A stretch of 64,000 nucleotides of DNA from Streptomyces diastaticus subsp. diastaticus. GTDB taxonomy: Bacteria > Actinomycetota > Actinomycetes > Streptomycetales > Streptomycetaceae. Of the stretch, positions 43,500-51,241 are shown piece by piece. The translations under genes and the position numbers were made by a program. The stretch spans positions 62,001 through 126,000 of the forward strand of contig NZ_BLLN01000002.1 in the NCBI RefSeq assembly GCF_011170125.1, read 5' to 3'. The notes below the pieces were generated by a model that was not told the origin of the DNA, ran no database searches, and worked only from the letters and a program-made list of their open reading frames with translations. How positions within the stretch are numbered: the first letter of the stretch is position 1; each line of letters starts with the position of its first letter.

Positions 43500-44068
43500 C
43501 GTGGGGCCCGTTCCGGGGGCACGACTACGGCACGGCGTCGTCCGGCTCTCCTCCGACGGGGCCCCGACGACCGACGCCCCCCCTGTCTGGCCCCTGCCCC
43601 GGAGCCCGGCGCCACTCGGTACGCCCCAGGCCGCGACCGGCCCGCCCGGCTGCCGCGGTACGCACCTGGTCGGCGTGCACGAGGCCGCGGCCGCCTCCCC
43701 TTCCGTGCGTCGTCCCGCCGGAGGGAAGTGAGCGCGTCACGCGCCCGGAACTGCCGGAGGCGGTGGCCCGTGTCGGGCGGGAGCAGCGGCCGGCCGTTCC
43801 TGTGCCGAGGACGGAAGGCCCCTGCCGCGCGCGTGCGTCGGAGGTCGTCACCTGGACCACCTCGAAGGCGACGTCGATGCGCGCGTTGGGCCCGCCCCGC
43901 CGAGACCCACTGCGACCTGGGGTTTTCCTCACTTGTCCACAGGCAGGCCGTGTTCCGTCCGCGGGCCTCACCGAGGTTGTCCACAGGCTTGGCCCCGTTT
44001 CTCCGTCCGCCCGTAGGGTGAATGTCGTCGGGGCGGGAGACCGCCGACGGGGACGAAGGGGGCTGGAC
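43500..44068. other. 569-base intergenic region upstream of the ABC exporter
   Basis: No coding sequence is supported; a 76-codon plus-strand frame starting at 43501 looks random. The stretch holds two perfect DnaA boxes (43933-43985) close to the exporter gene. Confidence 0.5.
43933..43985 (+). promoter_or_regulatory. two perfect DnaA boxes in direct orientation
   Basis: TTGTCCACA occurs at 43933-43941 and at 43977-43985, same strand, 44 bases apart (about four helical turns), and both are followed by GGC. This is the exact preferred Streptomyces DnaA-box sequence. They end 84 bases before the ABC ATPase start. The window lacks dnaA, dnaN and other oriC markers, so this is a DnaA-binding site outside the origin. 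Confidence 0.8.
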
Positions 44069-44917
44069 ATGACCAGGGAAGCCGAGCGGGCACGCGCACG
44101 TGACGAGGCGGCCGCGACCGCCGCCTCGGGCGCGGTGACGGCGGAGGCCGCCGTACCGGCCGTGCGGGTGCGCGGCCTGTGGAAGCGGTTCGGGCAGCAG
44201 ACCGCGGTGGCCGGGATCGACCTGGACCTGCCGGCGGGCAGGTTCGTCGGCCTGGTCGGACCGAACGGCGCGGGCAAGACCACCACCCTCTCGATGATCA
44301 CCGGCCTGCTCAGGCCCGACGAGGGCACCGTGGAGGTGGCCGGGCACGACGTGTGGCGCGACCCGGCCGAGGTCAAGGCCCGCATCGGGGTGCTGCCGGA
44401 GGGGCTGCGCCTCTTCGAGCGGCTCTCCGGCCGTGAACTCCTCGCCTACATCGGCCGGTTGCGCGGCCTGCCGGGTGAGGTCACCGACCAGCGCGCCACC
44501 CAGCTCCTGGACGTCCTCGGTCTCGCCGGCTCGCAGCACAAACTGGTCGTGGACTACTCGACCGGCATGCGCAAGAAGATCGGCCTCGCCTCGGCCCTCC
44601 TCCACAACCCCGAGGTCCTCTTCCTCGACGAGCCGTTCGAGGGCGTCGACCCGGTCTCCGCGCAGACCATCCGGGAGGTGCTGGAGGGATACACGGCCTC
44701 GGGCGCCACCGTCGTCTTCTCCAGCCACGTGATGGAACTGGTCGAATCGCTCTGCGACTGGGTCGCGGTGATGGCCGCCGGGTCGATCCGCGCCGACGGC
44801 GCCGTGCGCGAGGTGCGCGGTGACGCCGACTCCCTCCAAGCGGCCTTCCTGGAGCTGGTCGGCGCCCAGGGCCGCAGCACCGGCGGCAGCCTCGACTGGC
44901 TGGGCGGTGCCCGATGA
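44069..44917 (+). CDS. ABC transporter ATP-binding subunit
   Basis: A 282-residue ATPase from ATG 44069 (GAAGGGGG upstream). A 30-residue Ala/Glu-rich N-terminal extension precedes the domain. Walker A GPNGAGKTTT lies near residue 72, signature YSTGMRKKI near 167, Walker B VLFLDEPFEGVDP near 188, and the switch His in SSHVMEL. The type is that of ABC-2 exporters. Its stop overlaps the start of the permease by 4 bases (ATGA), so both subunits are made together. Substrate unknown. Confidence 0.95.
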   Translation: MTREAERARARDEAAATAASGAVTAEAAVPAVRVRGLWKRFGQQTAVAGIDLDLPAGRFVGLVGPNGAGKTTTLSMITGLLRPDEGTVEVAGHDVWRDPAEVKARIGVLPEGLRLFERLSGRELLAYIGRLRGLPGEVTDQRATQLLDVLGLAGSQHKLVVDYSTGMRKKIGLASALLHNPEVLFLDEPFEGVDPVSAQTIREVLEGYTASGATVVFSSHVMELVESLCDWVAVMAAGSIRADGAVREVRGDADSLQAAFLELVGAQGRSTGGSLDWLGGAR

Positions 44918-46608
44918 GCGACCGCACCACGACGGCTCCGGCGCCGCTCCCGCCCGCCGCCGCCGGACCACCACCGCCGCCACCGGGTGGCCGGCCCCTC
45001 ACCGCGACCCTGGTCCGCCTCAAGCTCTCCCTGCTGCGCAACGGCCTGCGCCAGTCCGCGGGCCGCCGCGCCGCCTACATCGCCTCCGCCGTCGTCTCGC
45101 TGCTCTTCGCGGCGCTGCTCGTCCTCGGCCTGGTGGCGCTTCGCGGCCACGCCTACGCGCCGACGGTCACGCTCGTCCTCACCGCGGCGCTGGCGCTCGG
45201 CTGGGCGGTGATGCCGCTGTTCTTCCCGAGCGGCGACGAGACGCTCGACCCGACCCGGCTGGTCATGCTGCCGTTGCGCCCGGAGCCTCTGGTCCGCTCG
45301 CTCCTTGTGGCCTCACTGGTGGGAGTGGGCCCGTTCTTCACGCTCTGCCTGCTGACGGGTTCCCTGGTGGCGCTGACGCGCGGCTGGGCGGCGGCGGTCC
45401 TCGCGGTCCCGGCGGGGGTGCTGACGCTGCTGGTGTGCGTGGCACTGGCCCGGGCCGTAGCCGCCGCCAACACGCGGCTGCTGACCAGCCGCAAGGGCCG
45501 CGACCTCGCCGTGCTCAGCGGGTTGATCATCGCGGTCGGCGCCCAGCTCGTGAACGTCGCGGTGCAGCGCGTCGGCTCCGCGGGCGGCCTCACCCGGCTC
45601 GACCCGGCGGTCGCCGTCCTGCGCTGGATACCCCCGGTGTCGGCGCTCTCCTCGGTGGAGGAGGCGGGGCACGGGCAGTGGGGCCGGGCGCTGGCGCAGC
45701 TCGTCCTGGGCGGGGCCGCCCTGGGGCTGCTGCTGTGGTGGTGGCGGCGCTCGCTGACGAAGCTGATGACAGCACCGGACGGCTCGACCCTCGGCGCCGC
45801 CGACAACCCCGCCCGCAAGGGCCGCGGCGACCACACCTCACGTCTCAGGGCCTTCGCGTACGCACTGGCCCCCTCGGGCCGGGAGCGGGAGCGGACGGCG
45901 GCGGTGGTCGAACGGTCCCTGCGGTACGTGTGGCGCGATCCGAAGACCAAGGCCGCCTGGATCACCTCCCTGGCGATCGGTCTGATCATCCCGGTCTTCA
46001 ACGCCCTCCAGGGCGGCGGCTCGGTCTACCTCGCCTGCTTCGCGGCGGGGATGCTCGGCGTCCAGATGTACAACCAGTTCGGCCAGGACACCTCGGCCTT
46101 CTGGATGGTCGCGCTCTCGCTCTCGACCGCCCGCGACGCCTACGTGGAACTCCGTGCCCGTGCCCTGGCCCTGCTGACGATCACCCTGCCGTACGCCACC
46201 CTGGTCACCGTCCTCACCGCCGCTCTGCTCGGTGCCTGGAGGCAGCTCCCGGAGGCGCTGGGGCTCTCCTACGCCCTGCTCGGTGCCATGACGGCCACCG
46301 GCGCCTGGGCCTCCGCCCGGTACCCGTACTCCATCCCGCAGGAGGGCAACAAGAACGTCGCCCCGGGTCAGGCCGGGCTGGCCTGGATCAGCGTTCTCGG
46401 CGGCATGGTCGGGGGCGCGGCGCTCTGCCTGCCGCTGCTCGCCCTCCAGATCGGGCTGCACGCGGGCGGCGGCCACGCCTGGCTCTGGGTGGTGCTCCCG
46501 GCCGGCGCGGCGTACGGGACGCTCCTCGCCTACACCGGGCTGCGACTGGCGGCGCCGAAGGCCGCGGGGCGGGTGCCGGAGATCCTGGAGGCGGTCAGCA
46601 AGGGCTAG
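44914..46608 (+). CDS. ABC transporter permease
   Basis: A 564-residue membrane protein with about 12 hydrophobic helices, starting at ATG 44914 inside the ATPase stop. After a Pro-rich N-terminus, segments such as LKLSLLRNGLRQSAGRRAAY and VLFPSGDETLDPTRLVMLPL (approximate) lie between helix pairs. A cytoplasmic stretch (about 275-320) contains LTKLMTAPDGSTLGAADNPA. The size and helix layout fit large single-chain ABC-2-like exporters. No clear terminator follows; a 9-bp minisatellite begins about 110 bases after the stop. Confidence 0.9.
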   Translation: MSDRTTTAPAPLPPAAAGPPPPPPGGRPLTATLVRLKLSLLRNGLRQSAGRRAAYIASAVVSLLFAALLVLGLVALRGHAYAPTVTLVLTAALALGWAVMPLFFPSGDETLDPTRLVMLPLRPEPLVRSLLVASLVGVGPFFTLCLLTGSLVALTRGWAAAVLAVPAGVLTLLVCVALARAVAAANTRLLTSRKGRDLAVLSGLIIAVGAQLVNVAVQRVGSAGGLTRLDPAVAVLRWIPPVSALSSVEEAGHGQWGRALAQLVLGGAALGLLLWWWRRSLTKLMTAPDGSTLGAADNPARKGRGDHTSRLRAFAYALAPSGRERERTAAVVERSLRYVWRDPKTKAAWITSLAIGLIIPVFNALQGGGSVYLACFAAGMLGVQMYNQFGQDTSAFWMVALSLSTARDAYVELRARALALLTITLPYATLVTVLTAALLGAWRQLPEALGLSYALLGAMTATGAWASARYPYSIPQEGNKNVAPGQAGLAWISVLGGMVGGAALCLPLLALQIGLHAGGGHAWLWVVLPAGAAYGTLLAYTGLRLAAPKAAGRVPEILEAVSKG

Positions 46609-46717
46609 GAACCGAGGCGGGGCCAGGGTGCCTCGTACTCTGCTGTCACCACCTCGCCGGCCACGGGCTGCCGACGGTCGACACGGGCGGAAGACCGCCA
46701 TGCCGTCATCCGCTCGG

Positions 46718-46771
46718 GCCGCACGGGCCGCACGGGCCGCACGGGCCGCACGGGCCGCACGGGCCGCACGG
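46718..46771. repeat. six perfect copies of a 9-bp repeat
   Basis: GCCGCACGG is repeated six times without change (46718-46771). The unit length is a multiple of three, so any frame stays open, which explains artefactual Ala-Arg or Gly-Pro-Cys frames. It lies in the gene-free stretch beside the two gene remnants and is probably prone to slippage. Confidence 0.95.
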
Positions 46772-46896
46772 GCACTGTGCCGCACGCGGCGCCATGGGCC
46801 GGGATGGCAGGGCGGCCGCGCCTTCCGGAGGGAGAGGCGGGAGACTGCCAGGGAGCTCTCGCGCCCCTGGCGACACCCGGCCCGGGCCTCCCCGGG

Positions 46897-47326
46897 TCAC
46901 ACCACCGCGAGCCGGCTCACCAGCAGTTCCGTCCGCGGCTCCGTGTCCTCCGGCAGCAGGCGTCGCGCACGCGTCAGGGTCGTGAGGCCGTGCGGGTACG
47001 CCCAGAAGACCTCGGTGACAGGCCCGGGTGGACTCCGTCTCCGGCGACGTCGCCGAGGCACTCCAGCAGAGCGGTGAAGGCGTCCTCGATCGGTACCGGG
47101 GTGCCCTCGTCCGCGAAGACCAGGCCGCCGTCGAGCTGGAACCTCGCGTCGTGGACCGCCGGGTCGCGGTGCGCGAAGTCGAGGCGGGCCCGGGCGAGGG
47201 CGGCGACCTGGGCACGCGGGGCCCACCGCGGCGGGCGGCGGCTCGCAGGGCCGCGGCCGACTCGGCCGCGGCTTCGAGGGCGACGGCGCCGATGATCTCG
47301 CGCCTGCCGCGGAAGTGGCTGCGGAG
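46897..47326 (-). pseudogene. TetR-family regulator remnant: N-terminus lost, two frameshifts
   Basis: Three consecutive minus-strand frames together read as one TetR protein from the end of the HTH to the C-terminus. The pieces are LRSHFRGRREIIGAVALEAA (from 47326), then VAALARARLDFAHRDPAVHD and VPIEDAFTALLECLGDVAGD (about 47225-47037), then VTEVFWAYPHGLTTLTRARR to the stop at 46897. The frame changes near 47220 and again near 47030. The first about 50 residues (most of the HTH) are absent. The FAHRDPA and AYPHGLTTL motifs resemble the WHG-type TetR C-terminal domain. It is clearly non-functional if the sequence is correct. Confidence 0.8.
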
Positions 47327-47331
47327 GGGAC

Positions 47332-47400
47332 CGCTTCCCCCACCTCCGCGTCGCCCTCATCGTCGCCGCCCTCGCGCTCCTGGTCACCGCCCGTTTCTGA
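47332..47400 (+). pseudogene. 3' remnant of a membrane-protein gene
   Basis: The plus-strand frame from 47341 reads HLRVALIVAALALLVTARF and then stops at 47398-47400. This is a typical last transmembrane helix with a short basic tail, as at the C-terminus of drug-efflux or other integral membrane proteins. It abuts the truncated TetR remnant at about 47327-47331, head to head, so it looks like one partner of a former divergent regulator-transporter pair. Confidence 0.55.
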
Positions 47401-47430
47401 GCGCGCGGGCCGCCGCGGCCTGCGCGGGCC

Positions 47431-48369
47431 TCACCCCGCCGGCAGCCCGTCCAGGAACGGCCGCACCGCGGCCTGCCAGGCTCCCGGCTGGTCGTAGTGG
47501 ACGAGGTGTCCCGCGTCGGTGACCTCGGCGTACTGCCCCTGGGGAAGGACGCGGACCATCTCCTGGGCCTCGGCACGGCCGAGGGCGCCGTCCAGGCCAC
47601 GGACGACGAGAGTGGGGCAGGTGACCTGGGCCAGCTCGTCCCAGTGGGCGTCCTGGACCCAGGTCGCGCGGGTGCTGAGCATCTGACGGCGGGAGAAGAC
47701 CGGCCGCCAGCCGTCCTCGTGCTCGGTCATGACCTCGGCGTAGAACTCGCCGCGGGCGGCGTTGGGCCGCTCCACCCACGGATCGTCCTCGCCGAACCAC
47801 TTGCGGACGTCGCCGAGGGTGGCGAACGGGGTGGGCCAGGCGTCGAACCACTGCTCCCATTCGCGCTGCGAGGCGGCGCCGAGCGCGGAGGCGCGCATGT
47901 CGCAGATGACGAGGCCGCGGACGAGGTCGGGCCGGGCCGCCGCCAGTTGCCAGGCGGTGAGGGCGCCCATGGCGTGACCGACGAGGACGGCGGGGCCGAG
48001 GCCGAGCTGTTCGATGGCGGCGACGGCGTCGGCGACGAAGACCTCGCGCGTGTACGGCCCGTCGGCGAGCTTGGCGCTCTGCCCGTGTCCGCGCTGGTCG
48101 AGGGCGACGGCGCGGTGGCGTTCGGCGAGCCAGCGGGCGGTGCCGGCCCAGTGCGAGGCGCGGCCCATCAGGCCGTGCAGTAACAGCACGCCCGGCGCGC
48201 GCCCGGCGCCCGCGCCCTCCCCTCCACCGTCCCCGGCCTTGGGCGGGTCGGCGAACTCCCAGGCGGCCAGGGGTACGCCCCCGGAACCGGTCACTTCGAT
48301 GCGCCGCACCATGCTCTGGCACCCCCACAGTCTCTGGCTCGCCCGATCCGTGTCCTGGCTCTCGATCAC
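47431..48369 (-). CDS. alpha/beta-hydrolase-fold protein lacking the usual nucleophile Ser
   Basis: A 312-residue soluble protein from GTG 48369 (GGAGGG at 7 bases; an ATG at 48312 after GGGGG is an alternative). The fold is clear: VLLLHGLMGRASHWAGTARW (oxyanion HG), ALDQRGHGQSAKLADGPYT, the elbow VLVGHAMGALTAWQLA, a late Asp in RGLDGALGRAE and His in DAGHLVHYDQPG. The nucleophile-elbow motif, normally G-H-S-M-G, reads G-H-A-M-G (Ala133; codon GCC). Either the enzyme is inactive, uses another mechanism (as some cofactor-free members do), or has another role. The strain-specific status is unknown. Confidence 0.88.
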   Translation of the reverse strand: MIESQDTDRASQRLWGCQSMVRRIEVTGSGGVPLAAWEFADPPKAGDGGGEGAGAGRAPGVLLLHGLMGRASHWAGTARWLAERHRAVALDQRGHGQSAKLADGPYTREVFVADAVAAIEQLGLGPAVLVGHAMGALTAWQLAAARPDLVRGLVICDMRASALGAASQREWEQWFDAWPTPFATLGDVRKWFGEDDPWVERPNAARGEFYAEVMTEHEDGWRPVFSRRQMLSTRATWVQDAHWDELAQVTCPTLVVRGLDGALGRAEAQEMVRVLPQGQYAEVTDAGHLVHYDQPGAWQAAVRPFLDGLPAG

Positions 48370-49285
48370 GGTCGTGCCCTCCGCCTCACGTTACCGAACA
48401 AACATTCGACGATGCCGCCTCCGGGGGGCTGCACCCCTCTTTCGAGTGACCCCCTTCCAGGATTGCCGTCCGTCGCCGGGGGGAGATCTTCAGCGGGAGG
48501 CGGACCGCTCGGGGAAACCGGTCCGGCGGGAGTGATCCTGGGAGCTCGGGGCTCCGGATCACGACAGGGGAGGGCAGGCCCCGGCGCCGATGGGTGCCGG
48601 GGCCTCGCACTGCCCGCGACCGTTCGCGGCACCGGGCGGGCGGGGCCTGAGCAGGGTGAGGCGGCGGGGCGGGCGGCGGCCGGTTCCGTACGTGTGAAGG
48701 ATCGGCGCACGGTCCGTCCCCTCCCCAGGTGCCTCCCGGGCGGCGCCGCGCGGGCAGGCGGAGGCGGGCCCAGGACGGTCAAGAGTCATCACGTCATATG
48801 CCTGACGACAGCCTCGCACGAGCCACCCGCCGCGCGCTGCCGTTCCGCACACAGAATCTTCAACTTCCGGTCAACCCGGGCTCCGCCGCCCCCGACCGGC
48901 CGGAACACGGGCCCCCCGCCCTCCACAGACCACCCCCACCGGCCACTCACCAGGCTCCCCTCCCGCACCACGGGCCTCGCCCGCCTCGTCCGCATCACGC
49001 GCGGCACCCGCGCCACGGGCGCCACGAACACCGCAGCCACCCCGAGCACCCTCACACCACGTTCACCGCGAACACGACCGGCGGCCCGCGCAAGCCTCGG
49101 GCCCCTGCCCCGGACAGGACAGCACCCTCATGGCCGCCCCGCGGGGACGCACAAAGGCCGGGGCGCCCCCTTGAGGGGACGCCCCGGCCCGGGACCCCGG
49201 CTTCTCCCCGGTCCCGCCCGCCCCGAGTCGGCAGACGGCCCGGAGCAGGCGGTGCGGGAGGAACGGTCAGCGCTTCGGGAACAGG
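48370..49285. other. 916-base stretch without a supported gene
   Basis: Open frames on both strands are Pro/His/Arg-rich and show no domain. A minus-strand frame at 48789-49055 starts RVLGVAAVFVAPVARVPRVM and could encode an 88-residue membrane-associated peptide, but no ribosome site is seen. The stretch contains a CGAA-N6-TTCG-type repeat near 48396-48409 just upstream of the hydrolase gene and a terminator hairpin at 49156-49189. Confidence 0.5.
49156..49189 (-). terminator. 15-bp hairpin downstream of dmdR1
   Basis: Arms 49156-49170 and 49175-49189 pair with a single mismatch around a TTGA loop, about 100 bases beyond the dmdR1 stop. Confidence 0.7.
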
Positions 49286-49978
49286 TCAGCGCTTGGCGAC
49301 GAAGACGTGCGAGGCGGTCTCGGTGTTCAACTCGGCCGCCTCACCGCTGGAGCCGACGAGGACGCCGCCGGCCGACTCGGTGACACTGACCACCGAGCCG
49401 GGCTGCACGCCGGCCCGGCGCAGGGTGTACATGAGCTGGGCGTCGGTCTGGATGGGCTCGCCGATCCGCCGGACGACGGCGGTCTTGCCCTCACTGCCGG
49501 GGTCGAGATCGGCCAGCGACACCATGCTCTCGTCGAGGAAGGGGTCGGCGCCGGCCTCCTCGCCCAGCTCCTCCAGGCCCGGGATGGGGTTGCCGTACGG
49601 GGACTCGGTGGGATGGCGGAGCAGGTCGAGGACGCGGCGTTCGACCGCCTCGCTCATGACGTGCTCCCAGCGGCACGCCTCGGCGTGCACCTGCTCCCAC
49701 TCAAGGCCGATCACGTCGACCAGCAGGCACTCGGCCAGCCGGTGCTTGCGCATGACGCGGGTGGCCAGGCGCCGGCCCTCCTCGGTCAGTTCCAGGTGGC
49801 GGTCGCTGGCGACGGCCACCAGGCCGTCGCGCTCCATCCGGGCCACCGTCTGGCTGACCGTGGGCCCGCTCTGGTCCAGGCGCTCCGCGATCCGGGCGCG
49901 CATGGGGACCACGCCTTCCTCCTCCAGTTCGAGGATGGTGCGGAGGTACATCTCCGTGGTGTCGATCAGTCCGGACAT
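49286..49978 (-). CDS. dmdR1: DtxR-family iron-dependent repressor DmdR1
   Basis: A 230-residue protein starting at ATG 49978, the same length as S. coelicolor DmdR1. The N-terminal winged HTH (about 1-70, RIAERLDQSGPTVSQTVARM) is followed by the dimerisation/metal domain, with all DtxR ligands at the same numbers: Met10, His79, Glu83, His98, Cys102, Glu105, His106. A C-terminal SH3-like FeoA-type domain (about 145-230) is present. With Fe(II) it binds iron boxes and represses siderophore genes; the box at 12863 is an obvious target. A promoter-like pair lies at 49992-50020. A 235-codon antisense frame spans the gene. Confidence 0.95.
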   Translation of the reverse strand: MSGLIDTTEMYLRTILELEEEGVVPMRARIAERLDQSGPTVSQTVARMERDGLVAVASDRHLELTEEGRRLATRVMRKHRLAECLLVDVIGLEWEQVHAEACRWEHVMSEAVERRVLDLLRHPTESPYGNPIPGLEELGEEAGADPFLDESMVSLADLDPGSEGKTAVVRRIGEPIQTDAQLMYTLRRAGVQPGSVVSVTESAGGVLVGSSGEAAELNTETASHVFVAKR

Positions 49979-50014
49979 TCGTGCCCCTCAGATGCTGTCG
50001 TGCGCTGGCCCTGA
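49307..50014 (+). CDS. antisense ORF over dmdR1, possible Adm homologue
   Basis: A 235-codon frame from GTG 49307 runs the full length of dmdR1 on the other strand, and its stop lies just upstream of the dmdR1 start. In S. coelicolor an antiparallel gene (adm) overlapping dmdR1 has been reported to produce a protein affecting siderophores and antibiotics; position and size agree here. However, the predicted product is Gly/Ala/Leu/His/Asp-rich with no fold I know, and long antisense frames are common opposite high-GC genes. I list it as a possibility only. Confidence 0.3.
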   Translation: MRGGLGVQLGRLTAGADEDAAGRLGDTDHRAGLHAGPAQGVHELGVGLDGLADPPDDGGLALTAGVEIGQRHHALVEEGVGAGLLAQLLQARDGVAVRGLGGMAEQVEDAAFDRLAHDVLPAARLGVHLLPLKADHVDQQALGQPVLAHDAGGQAPALLGQFQVAVAGDGHQAVALHPGHRLADRGPALVQALRDPGAHGDHAFLLQFEDGAEVHLRGVDQSGHSCPSDAVVRWP

Positions 50015-50020
50015 CCTCAA
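49992..50020 (-). promoter_or_regulatory. candidate dmdR1 promoter
   Basis: On the minus strand TTGAGG (50020-50015) and CAGCAT (49997-49992) are separated by 17 bases, a plausible principal-sigma -35/-10 pair, with the ATG 14 bases beyond. No iron box is seen here. Confidence 0.45.
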
Positions 50021-50265
50021 TTCTGACGCATCGGCCCGCGAACCGTGCCGGGCCGCTCGCGAGGTGGCCGGCCGGAGCCTCCCGGGCCGGGGCGCGCCCC
50101 CTCTCCGCCCTCCCCGCCAACCCTTGCGGCACCTTGACAGTGCACTGGTCCAGACCGCACCGTGATGCCCGTCGCGGTCCGGACCGGCCCCGCCCCCGCT
50201 CCGCGCACCCGCGTGCGCCCGCGCCCGCCCCGCCCCACGTGCCGCTCACCGAAAGGCCACCGCCG

Positions 50266-51171
50266 ATGACCTCCACGCCCGGCACGACGACCACGCCCTT
50301 GTCCTCCGCCTCGTCCGCCCCGTCCTCCGCCCCGTCCGCCCCGTCCTCCGCCCCGTCCGCCCCGTCCTCCGCCTCGTCCGCCCCGGCCCCGTCCGGGGCG
50401 GGGGCCGGTCCCGCCGCCGGGCCCGACGGCCTGGCGACCGGTTTTCTCGATGCCGCCATGGCGCTGCTGGCCCGGGTCCGTGCGGAGGAGGCCGGGACCA
50501 TCGCGGCGGCGGGCACCCTGCTGGCCGAGACGGCCGCGTCGGGCGGGCGGCTGTTCGCCTTCGGCGCGGGCCACTCCGCGCTGCCCGCCCAGGACCTGGT
50601 CTACCGGGCCGGCGGCCTCGCCCTGATGAACCTGCTGGCCGGTCCCGGCCTGGTCGGCGTCGACGTGCGCCCCGCGACGCTCGGCTCGGCGCTGGAGCGC
50701 GTCGAGGGGTACGCCACCGCGGTGCTGGACAGTTCCCCGCTGCGCGCGGGGGACGCGCTGGTGATCATCTCCCTGTCGGGCCGCAACGCGCTGCCGGTGG
50801 AGCTGGCACAGGCCGCGCGGGCTCGGGGCGTGCGGGTGATCGGGGTGACCTCGGTGGCGTACGCGGAGGGGACGACGGCGCGCAATCCCTCCGGGACGTT
50901 CCTGAAGGACCACTGTGACGTGGTGCTGGACAACAAGATCGCGGTGGGGGACGCGGAGCTGTCGGTCGAGGGGATCGGGGCGCCGTTCGCGCCCGCCTCG
51001 ACGGTGGTGACCAGTGCCGTCCTCCAGGCCGTGATGGCGAGTGCGGCGGGCGCGTTGCTGGAGCGCGGAGTGGAGCCGCCGATGCTCCGCTCTGGCAATG
51101 TCGACGGCGGCCACGACTGGAACGCCGAGGTCTTCGCGACGTACCGCGACAGGATCTTCTACCAGCACTGA
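50266..51171 (+). CDS. SIS-domain sugar-phosphate-binding protein
   Basis: A 301-residue protein from ATG 50266. A low-complexity Ser/Ala/Pro N-terminus (about residues 1-50) is encoded by 21-bp tandem repeats. The SIS fold follows: FLDAAMALLARVRAEEAGTI, RLFAFGAGHSALPAQDLVYR, then DALVIISLSGRNALPVELAQ (phospho-sugar Ser loop) and HDWNAEVFATYRDRIFYQH. Relatives bind aminosugar phosphates as isomerases, etherases or regulators. In relatives I recall, the protein starts near the SIS domain, so the extension is unusual, though no better start is seen. It is near dmdR1 but divergent. Confidence 0.9.
   Translation: MTSTPGTTTTPLSSASSAPSSAPSAPSSAPSAPSSASSAPAPSGAGAGPAAGPDGLATGFLDAAMALLARVRAEEAGTIAAAGTLLAETAASGGRLFAFGAGHSALPAQDLVYRAGGLALMNLLAGPGLVGVDVRPATLGSALERVEGYATAVLDSSPLRAGDALVIISLSGRNALPVELAQAARARGVRVIGVTSVAYAEGTTARNPSGTFLKDHCDVVLDNKIAVGDAELSVEGIGAPFAPASTVVTSAVLQAVMASAAGALLERGVEPPMLRSGNVDGGHDWNAEVFATYRDRIFYQH
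50299..50382 (+). repeat. four 21-bp tandem repeats inside the SIS gene
   Basis: Units 50299-50319, 50320-50340, 50341-50361 and 50362-50382 follow CCGTCCTCCGCCCCGTCCGCC, with one to three changes in the outer copies. They encode PSSAPSA-type heptads, so copy-number changes keep the frame and only alter the N-terminal tail. Confidence 0.9.
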
Positions 51172-51198
51172 CACCGGGACACCCGGCCCGTGCGCCCT

Positions 51199-51234
51199 GG
51201 GGGCGGCCCGTCGTCCGTACGGCGGGCCGCCCCC
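51199..51234. terminator. 12-bp perfect hairpin between convergent genes
   Basis: GGGGGCGGCCCG (51199-51210) pairs with CGGGCCGCCCCC (51223-51234), between the SIS stop (51171) and the PAS-protein stop (51242). Confidence 0.75.
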
Positions 51235-51241
51235 TGGTGCG

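Noticed and set aside
46706..47215. Collagen-like Gly-Pro-Cys minus-strand protein
   Set aside because: Produced by reading the 9-bp minisatellite; the rest of the frame overlaps the decayed TetR gene.
48789..49055. 88-codon minus-strand ORF beginning with Val/Ala-rich sequence
   Set aside because: No ribosome site, no domain, and the bases are equally open in other frames; left as a possibility in the gap description.
50281..50382. CRISPR-like short repeat array
   Set aside because: The 21-bp units are contiguous without spacers and lie in frame inside the SIS coding sequence.
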